Source: Eulemur rufifrons
Lineage: Eukaryota > Chordata > Mammalia > Primates > Lemuridae
Direction: 5' to 3'
Length of the DNA: 64,000 bases
NCBI RefSeq assembly: GCF_041146395.1
Contig: NC_090989.1
Location: 221,868,843 to 221,932,842, forward strand
A model generated the notes under the pieces. It searched no databases and was not told the DNA's origin. It worked only from the letters and a program-made list of their open reading frames with translations. The translations under genes and the position numbers were made by a program. Positions 57,870 to 64,000 of the stretch are shown here, one piece after another. The first letter of the stretch is position 1, and every line of letters begins with the position of its first letter.

Positions 57870-58814
57870 GTAAATAAATATATGGCTTTAGCAAAACTTT
57901 CAAGTCATGGTAAATCTATTTTAAATTATAAGGGCCTAAGGGATGTGTATGTAGTTAATTTCTTTTTTTTTCCCCACCTTCCTTGAATTGCTAAGAAGAT
58001 TCCTCCAGAAAAAAAAGTGTCTCACTAAGTGAGAGTAGGGAAGGAGGGTGATTGTTGGTGGAAGATAAATCTGAAAACAGGCAACAAATAACTGATAACT
58101 TGGGAAATCCTCTTGGGAGAGGGGACTGTGGAAAAGATAATATTTGGCTACTTGAAATAGAAGTGCCCTTTTACTTGACAATTATGAGCTTGCTAATTTA
58201 TTTCTTCCATGTCTAAGGTACTGAATATTAAAATTGCCTTTAATTTCTTATTTAAAAGCTTACAAAATACTGAGCTGCAAAGAGTTATTCATGCAATGTG
58301 TCCCTGACTGTGTTCTTCAGAAATGCTATTCCTACAGGATGCTTGTAATGAAAGAGTTTAGTGGTCATAGAACTATAGGAAATTTCTCTGGCAATAGACT
58401 CCCCTGGAAAGCCACACATTAGCAAATGGAAAGGTCTAGGAGATGTCACAATAAATAATCCTATTCATCTTTGTCAGATCTTCCCAGATTATTTGGCCAT
58501 AGAACCCCCAATTTTATGGGCTCACAGCTATTCATTTTTCTCAGAACTGATGTTGCATAGTATACTAACTCTGTAAGAAGCACCCCGTGGGGTAGTCTTC
58601 CATAAGAGTCCCTTAACCAGTACTTAGAACTCTTCACAATTGCAAACAAACCCATATTACTTTCCTAAGTGTCCCCTTTAGAAAAACTCTAGACTTTCTG
58701 TCTCTAAGTGAAAAATGTCTTGTCTGTATCTTTATGCCCCATCTGTCCCTCCCCCAACTCTTTCTCATTGGCTGCTTCTGTTATGAGATCCATCAATCAT
58801 CTCATAAGCAACCT

Positions 58815-59990
58815 GCAGGCAGAATTTACTCAACACACAAATACTTATTAAGTATCTATGATATGACAAATTGCATGCTGGGTGCTTAGGTGACAAAGAA
58901 AAACTTAGAGGTCAGCTCAGTATATGTCTTGCAGGAGTTTACAATCTAGCCAAAAAGAGATGCCATTTTACACATTACTATAATAACTTGCAGATGTGTC
59001 ACCTGCCATAAAAAGGTATAAAGGAAATGAAAATAGGGGAAAGATAATGTCCAGCTGAGGACAACCTAAGAAGGTGACATGGAGGAGGATTGAGATGGTA
59101 TTCCAGGTTGAGTGAAAGCATTAAACATAAAATTATAAGACTATCAAAAATATTAATAAATTCCAGAGACTTTTCAATGGAGAATCTCCTGGATTGACAA
59201 GAATATAGCAGGGGATAGTGTCGCCAAAGCCTGGGAAGGAAGTGGGGAGTTATATAATAGATAATCATGAATGTCAAGCTAATGAATGAGGACTTTATGT
59301 GGCAGGTGGAGGCAGGTATTAGAGAATCACTGAATGTCATCCTAACGATACAGTAAAAACATTGGAATAAGACGTTAAGATTAAGTTGATAATAATTACT
59401 AGAAAAAACTAAAGTGAAAGATGACTGGAAGCTGGAACTACCAGAAAGTTGGTGGAAATGCAAAGTATATAAACAGACTCAATGAGACTTGGCAAGTACT
59501 CAGTCATGGAGTGAATAAAACACAAAGATGATCCTGAGTCTTTGAGTTTTCTTGTCTGAGAGTCTGGTGAGAGAAACAGGAGCAGCTGCTTTGGGGGTGG
59601 TGAGGACCGGGTGTTTGGGTTTTGATGAATTCCTTTGAAGAGGCCATGGAACATAGAGATGGCATTTCTATGCAAGCAACCGGAAATGTAAACTTGGAGA
59701 TTAATAGAGAGGCTGAGACAAACAAAATCTTAAAATTCCTGTGACTAAAATTTATAAGGAGATGCATCAGATCCTCGTGAGAGAAAATACAAAGTGAAAG
59801 GAGGTGAGATTTAATCATGGAAAACTCCAGATAATGGGAAACAAGTCAATGAAAGAGATGAAGAAATAGTGTGAGAAAAAAAGAGAATGCGTCAGGGTAG
59901 CACAAAGCCACAGAAAATAAGGGAGGAGAAAAATCTCAAAGAGTGATGTGACATGATACAGAGACAGTGAAGGTTCAGCTCTGAGGAAAG
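58815..59990 (+). repeat. Probable long ancient dispersed repeat
   Basis: The order of themes fits one old repeat family: 'acttattaagtatctatgat', 'tgctgggtgcttaggtgaca', 'gcaggagtttacaatctagc', 'gaaggtgacatggaggagga', 'aatgaatgaggactttatgt', 'ggcaggtggaggcaggtatt' and 'gagagaatgcgtcagggtag'. I cannot name it. The minus frames 58999-59463 (154 codons) and 59409-59818 lie inside and show no domain. Confidence 0.4.
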
Positions 59991-60051
59991 ACCACTAGAT
60001 TTGGTGAGTCAGAGGTGACTATGGAACTTGGAGAGAGTGGTTCCAAGAGGG

Positions 60052-60248
60052 CAATGGTACTCAGACTGAAGCGTGCATTGGAATTCCTTGGAGGGCCCGT
60101 TAAAACCCAGATCACTGGTCAGTCCCATCCTCTTATCTCCAGATTCTGATTTCATAGATCTGCAGTGAGGCCAGAAAATTTCGATTTCTAACAGATTCCC
60201 AGGTGATGCTGATATTGCTAGTAAGGGACCACATTCTGAAAACCACTT
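60052..60248 (+). mobile_element. MER5A DNA transposon remnant (hAT-Charlie, non-autonomous)
   Basis: Near full length: starts 'caatggtactcagactgaag', then 'gcattggaattccttggagg', 'gcccgttaaaacccagatca', 'ctgatttcatagatctgcag', 'ctaacagattcccaggtgat' and ends 'cattctgaaaaccactt'. Terminal inverted repeats are visible. Better preserved than the copy at 26422. Confidence 0.9.
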
Positions 60249-60481
60249 CAATTGTAATATATGCAAGAGGATACAGGAGTATGTGATACTCAGGAAGTCT
60301 ATGCAGCAAATGGAGGCAAGTTCAAAATATTTATTTGCCTATGAAAAGAATGGGAAAAGGCTGTAGTTCTGGGGACTAGTTTTCCTTCATGTAGAAACCA
60401 GTACTGGAGCTTATATATGTTAATAATAGGTACTCATGGACTATGGGCACATTGAAGATAACCAATTGCCATTTCTTTCTA
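60249..60481. other. Unassigned spacer
   Basis: No feature recognised. Its last two bases are the TA duplicated by the mariner insertion. Confidence 0.5.
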
Positions 60482-60509
60482 TTAGGTCAGTGCAAAAGTA
60501 ATTGCAGTT
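60482..60509 (+). repeat. Mariner terminal inverted repeat, left (3' end of element)
   Basis: Matches the outer end of MADE1/Hsmar1. The inner word 'caaaagtaattgcagttt' is related to the mature sequences of the primate miR-548 family, which arose from MADE1 hairpins. Confidence 0.9.
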
Positions 60510-60558
60510 TCAGACCTTGAATTTTAAATCATCATAACTAGGCTCAAACAAATCTTTA

Positions 60559-61550
60559 TTAATCAAAATAGGAACCGTTACAATCAACACGTTGTTGCCA
60601 ATGATAAATAAGTTTATTTATTCCTGTAGCATAAAAAAATCTGTGTTTCTAGATTCCATGAACTCTTGGAAGGTATTTTCTGCATCCCTCTGGTTGTGGA
60701 AGCATTTTCCCTGCAAAAACTTGTCAAGATGCTTGAAGAAGTGGTAGTCGGTTGGTGAGAGGTCAGGTGAATATGGTGGATGAAGTAAAACTTCATGGCC
60801 CAACTCGTTCACCTTTTGAAGTGTTGGTTGTGTGATGTACAGTCAGGCGTCATTGTGGAGAAGAATTGGGCCCTTCTGTTGACCAACGCCGGCTGCAGAC
60901 ATTGCAGTTTTCAGTGCATCTCATTGATTTGCTGAGCTTACTTCTCAGAGGTACTGGTTTTGCAGGGATTCCAAAAGCTGTCGTGGATCAGACTAGCAGC
61001 AGACCACCAAACAGTGACCATGACCTTTTTTTGGTGCAAGTTTGACTTTGGGAAGTACTTTGGAGCTTCTTCTCAGTCCAACCACTGAGCTGGTCGTCAC
61101 TGGTTGTCAGTTGTCTTATAAAATCCACTTTTCATTGCTTGTCACAATCCAATGGAGAAATGGTTTGTTGCTGTGTACAAGAAGAGAATACGACTCTTCA
61201 AAACGATGATTTTTTTTGATTTTTGGTTAGCTTCAAATGCCAAATGACCGTAGAATGCTCAACCTTGAGTTCTTTGGCAACTTTTCATGTAGTTGTAAGA
61301 GTATCACCTTTGGTGATTGCTCTCAGTTGGTCATTGTCAACTTCTGATGGCTGACCACTGTGCTCCTCATCTTCAAGGCTCTCATCTCTTTTGCAAAACT
61401 TCTCGAAGCACCACTGCACTGTATGTTGGTTAGCAGTTCTTGGGCCAAATGCGTTGTTGATGTTGCAAGTTGTCTCTGCTGCTTTACCACCATTTTGAAC
61501 TTGAGTAAGAAAATCGTTCGAATTTGCTTTTTGCCTAACATCATTTGCAT
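60559..61550 (-). pseudogene. Degenerate mariner transposase
   Basis: Transposase of the Hsmar1 group (DDD/D family, cut-and-paste at TA). It starts with MQMMLGKKQIRTIFLLKFKM at 61550. The N-terminal helix-turn-helix part continues in another frame (NNAFGPRTANQHTVQWCFEK, SLEDEEHSGQPSEVDNDQLR), and the C-terminal part is found at 60618-60812 (HPPYSPDLSPTDYHFFKHLD), ending RVDCNGSYFD and a TAA at 60559-60561. About 330 codons in total, close to family length. Frameshifts and stops occur. Of the three catalytic acids, the first reads Asn (SNEKW, codon 61134-61136), the second reads Asn (LLHN, codon 60852-60854) and a TGA stop follows three codons later (60843-60845). Only the third Asp (YSPDL, codon 60762-60764) remains. 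It cannot be active. Confidence 0.92.
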
Positions 61551-61691
61551 AGTCTAAAATAAACAAAATAAATAGCAAGAAGTCATTAGCAAAAATCAAA
61601 AGTGAAAAATGTGATTAAAATGATGTATAACATAACCACATTTATTTAAGAATGTATTCCAATATCAAACAGCAAATTTCAACAATGCTAA

Positions 61692-61719
61692 AACCACAAT
61701 TACTTTTGCACCAACTTAA
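61692..61719 (-). repeat. Mariner terminal inverted repeat, right (5' end of element)
   Basis: Reads 'aaccacaattacttttgcac' and 'caacttaa' on the plus strand, the inverse of the left terminus with about five differences over 28 bases. Confidence 0.9.
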
Positions 61720-61721
61720 TA

Positions 61722-62998
61722 TTTGCTCTGGTAGCCAAGATTTCTCAAATGTAGCTTTAATTGTAAACAACTGTTCCAAACTTCTCCACCTTTTCTCCAC
61801 AGAAACTACACTAAAATTCTACCTCACATCCAGAATATACTAGCTGTGTGACAGTCACCTCCCAACTACCAAAGTTGGGATATGGTAAGGTTTGAGGCTT
61901 TTTGCAAGGAGTATAGTGACTAAGGAATCAGGGGAGAATATGTCAGACATCATTTTAGCCTTGAAAATGCGGCAATGTGTTTATTCTTACATTTATGTGC
62001 TTAAAAGCTCAAGATCTGTTGTGCAAAGATATCGAAATCTCAGTGTTTCTTATAAGGGCTTGGCAGAAAGCATGTGCTTGCTTTCCTTCAGATGCAGTCA
62101 TGCTCTTGTGTAGTCCCAGGAAATAGGAATTAATGCAACTCTTGCAGTTTAGAAAAATCATTTCAAAGTCTCTGTAGTGTTTTTTTTCATGACACTATGA
62201 TTTTATTACCTGTAATTTAACACTGTTGTACTTCCTGATGAACTGTCTATGGCCCTTTCATTTTTCCCAACTGCCAGGTATGTAATGCTTATTTAAATTA
62301 AATTTTTCCTTTCTTATTCAAAACGTTTGAAGGACTCTGCTCTTTGAAAAATTGACTCTCACCTGAGTAAGAAGAGAATGAAGAGTTACAGAAATGTAAT
62401 CAAAGGCTGTCAGAAAGCTGAACTTCTATCAGTGATTAGAAGTCAGTTTCTGGACACCCAAAGGTCACTTCGTTTACATGTAAATACTAGCGTGGACACA
62501 GGAAATTGGAGGAATGAAAATTCAAGGAGAACTACTAAAGCATGGTATAAGAAGAAAAAAGATGGTGTAGAGAGCTTAGTGTGTCCTTACCAGTTATCAT
62601 GGAATATTTATTGAACACCTACTATGTGTTTAATATGTGAAGGAAACTGAAATATAAGGCACATCCTATTCTTTATGTGAATACCACCTATTTGGATGAC
62701 AAGACAAAATTAAATAAAATAACAACAAATAACTTTTTTCAGCTGGCCGTTGAATGGCATGGTACATACTAAGCAGGGAATGCTGCACAATTCATGAACA
62801 TTGACGAATAGCAACACTAGTGAGCACAGTAGAGTCTAAGCTGATTAATTAACTCCATTAAATGCAGGATTTCTCAAACGTATTTGACCATTGCCCCTTT
62901 CCTTGACTTTTTTCAAATAACAACTCCAATATTCTAAGGTATATACTTTAGGGAGTGGTAATGGAAAGGACAAATTTAGATAACTAAAAAATTGTCTG
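61722..62998. other. Unassigned non-coding DNA
   Basis: No gene or named repeat. The frames 61892-62113 and 62378-62614 have no recognisable domain. 62590-62680 ('tattgaacacctactatgtg') again has the ancient-repeat theme. Confidence 0.45.
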
Positions 62999-63001
62999 AC
63001 C

Positions 63002-63285
63002 TTTTTTTTTTTTTTTTTGTTAGAGACAGAGTCTCATTCTGTGGGCCCAGGCTAGAGTGCAGTAGCGTCATCATAGCTCACTACAGCCTTTAACTCCCTG
63101 GACCCAAGCAATCCTCCCTTCCACCTCTGTCTCTGGAGTTGCTGGGACTACATATATGCACCACCACACCTGGCTAATTTTTTATTTTTTGCCCAGGCAG
63201 GTTTTGAACTCCTGGCCACAAGCAATCCTCCTGCCTCGGCTTCCCAAAGTGCTAGGATTACAGATATGAACTATTGCATTTGGCC
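63002..63285 (-). mobile_element. Alu (old, AluJ-like), antisense, with internal deletion
   Basis: T tract 63002-63018, then 'gagacagagtctcattctgt', 'gggcccaggctagagtgcag', 'agtagcgtcatcatagctca', 'gctgggactacatatatgca' and the left arm ending 'gcatttggcc'. Roughly 25-30 bases normally found around the left-arm 'gtagagacggggtctc' are missing. It lacks the strepsirrhine linker seen in the other two copies and is more decayed. Flanking words 'tgtctgacctt' (62993-63003) and 'tgtctaaactt' (63286-63296) agree in 9 of 11 bases, a plausible aged target duplication. Confidence 0.9.
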
Positions 63286-64000
63286 TGTCTAAACTTTTGA
63301 TCCTCACTTTCCTGAGCTCTAAAAATGGGAACAATAATGTCTATCCCATAGAAGATGTAAGGATTAAGTTAGATTCTCTCTGTGTGTGTATTAGTATGTG
63401 GGACAATATCTTTCATAAAGTTGATATTCAGTAATCACTAGCTGCTATTAATATTGTTATTTTAAATTGTTTATATTTTACATAGAGGGGGCAATGTATG
63501 AGAAGTTATTGAGGCAGCAATGAGTATGATTTGGGACAATGGGAAGATTGACCTGTCTAGCGGAAAGTGTTCCGTTTTGAATATAGAGGGAATTTTAGGT
63601 TGGCTAAATTTTGGTTTGACCAAATACGTTGGGACTTAATACAGTGGGGAGGGGAAGATTCAGGTCAAAGAATAAACTGGAAAAATAAAGACTGCTTGGG
63701 AGTATGGATACCAAAGTCAGTAGCAATTGGCTCTCATCCAACACAAGGCCACCGACTAAACCTTTGTGAATGGCTAGTACCTGAATCTGTTCTTATCTCT
63801 GAGCTGGGTTGGGGTGGATAATAACAGTCTTTTGCAATGCAATTATTTGGACATTGCCAAGAAACCATCACATGGAGTTAGGAAGAAGAACATACTTGTG
63901 TATATATATTAGGCATACGTTTACTCTCCCACCATCAATGACATACCGTACCTCTTCACAAGCTGTCTGTAATCAAACTCAATAGCAAACAAAATTTCAG
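63286..64000. other. Unassigned non-coding DNA
   Basis: No gene. The first 160 bases ('gctctaaaaatgggaacaat', 'aaggattaagttagattctc') could be a diverged MIR 3' half. The 84-codon frame 63567-63821 has no recognisable domain. Confidence 0.45.

Larger units (their letters stand above)
56351..58814. other. Unassigned non-coding DNA
   Basis: About 2.4 kb without a gene. The pieces near 56455-56560 and 56630-56700 ('gatatattgagcacccattc', 'gttattaagcatctaaaatg') carry the ancient repeat theme also seen at 3738 and 58815. Three simple repeats are listed separately. Frames here (57936-58181, 58234-58422, 58461-58655) have no recognisable domain. Confidence 0.45.
60482..61719 (-). mobile_element. 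Full-length mariner (Hsmar1/MADE1-type) element
   Basis: A complete 1,238-base Tc1/mariner element. The left terminal repeat is 'ttaggtcagtgcaaaagtaa' and the right end, read in reverse complement, is 'ttaagttggtgcaaaagtaa'; both extend to about 28 bases with few differences and match the human Hsmar1/MADE1 terminus. A TA dinucleotide flanks each side (60480-60481 and 61720-61721), the expected mariner target duplication. The transposase lies on the minus strand and is degenerate (see separate entry). Human Hsmar1 is slightly longer (about 1.29 kb), so small deletions have occurred. Confidence 0.93.

Noticed and set aside
58999..59463. 154-codon minus-strand open frame
   Set aside because: No domain, codon use or splice context; it lies in a probable ancient repeat.
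60482..60509. A miR-548-type microRNA gene at the mariner terminus
   Set aside because: The complementary end is 1.2 kb away, so no short hairpin can form.
60482..61719. Possible active mariner or domesticated transposase
   Set aside because: Frameshifts, stops and loss of two catalytic aspartates show that it is dead; no fusion to a neighbouring exon is visible.

Overview
The window is 64 kb of non-coding primate nuclear DNA. I see no protein-coding gene, no rRNA or tRNA gene, no CRISPR array and nothing bacterial or plasmid-like. All open frames are short. The few with recognisable protein homology are fragments of LINE-1 (L1) ORF2 or of a mariner transposase; the rest look like chance frames. 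Two Alu copies (30137-30501 and 49740-50089) carry a middle linker and a right-arm signature that I associate with strepsirrhine (lemur/loris/galago) Alus, so the source is most likely a strepsirrhine primate. The species cannot be named from this evidence. The window is either intergenic or inside a large intron.

Layout: 0-12 kb holds ancient L1 relics (split by an LTR-like insert at about 1.2-1.7 kb), MIR SINEs and a MaLR-type LTR (7.2-7.6 kb) in mostly unassigned sequence. 13.5-16.4 kb holds an L2 copy followed by a 2.5 kb minus-strand L1 whose 5' end is inverted. 18.7 kb has an Alu-related monomer. 21.6-22.8 kb holds a second L1 with an inverted 5' part. 24.7-25.3 kb is an old L1. 26.4 kb is a MER5A. 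27.9-29.8 kb is a 5'-truncated plus-strand L1 with a CA microsatellite inside, followed by a strepsirrhine Alu at 30.1 kb. 34.1-35.1 kb is a 5'-truncated minus-strand L1. 35.45-36.08 kb is a non-repetitive block that keeps an unusual number of CpGs and is the best candidate for a conserved regulatory element. 41.9-48.4 kb holds five LTR-like elements, all on the minus strand. 49.4-50.3 kb is an L2 interrupted by an Alu with a perfect 13-bp target duplication. 53.0-53.65 kb is a truncated L1. 58.8-60.0 kb looks like a long ancient repeat, followed by a second MER5A. 60482-61719 is an end-to-end mariner element of the Hsmar1/MADE1 type with TA target duplications and a dead transposase. The last kilobases hold one more Alu.

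The elements do not work together as a pathway; they record successive insertions (MIR/L2/L1M, then MER5A and LTRs, then younger L1s, mariner and Alus). I did not find a new biological system. The observations most worth checking are the CpG-retaining block at 35.45-36.08 kb, the two twin-primed L1 insertions, the complete but inactive mariner in a strepsirrhine-looking genome, and the one-strand cluster of LTRs. All repeat family names were assigned by eye from remembered consensus sequences; RepeatMasker would be the decisive check.
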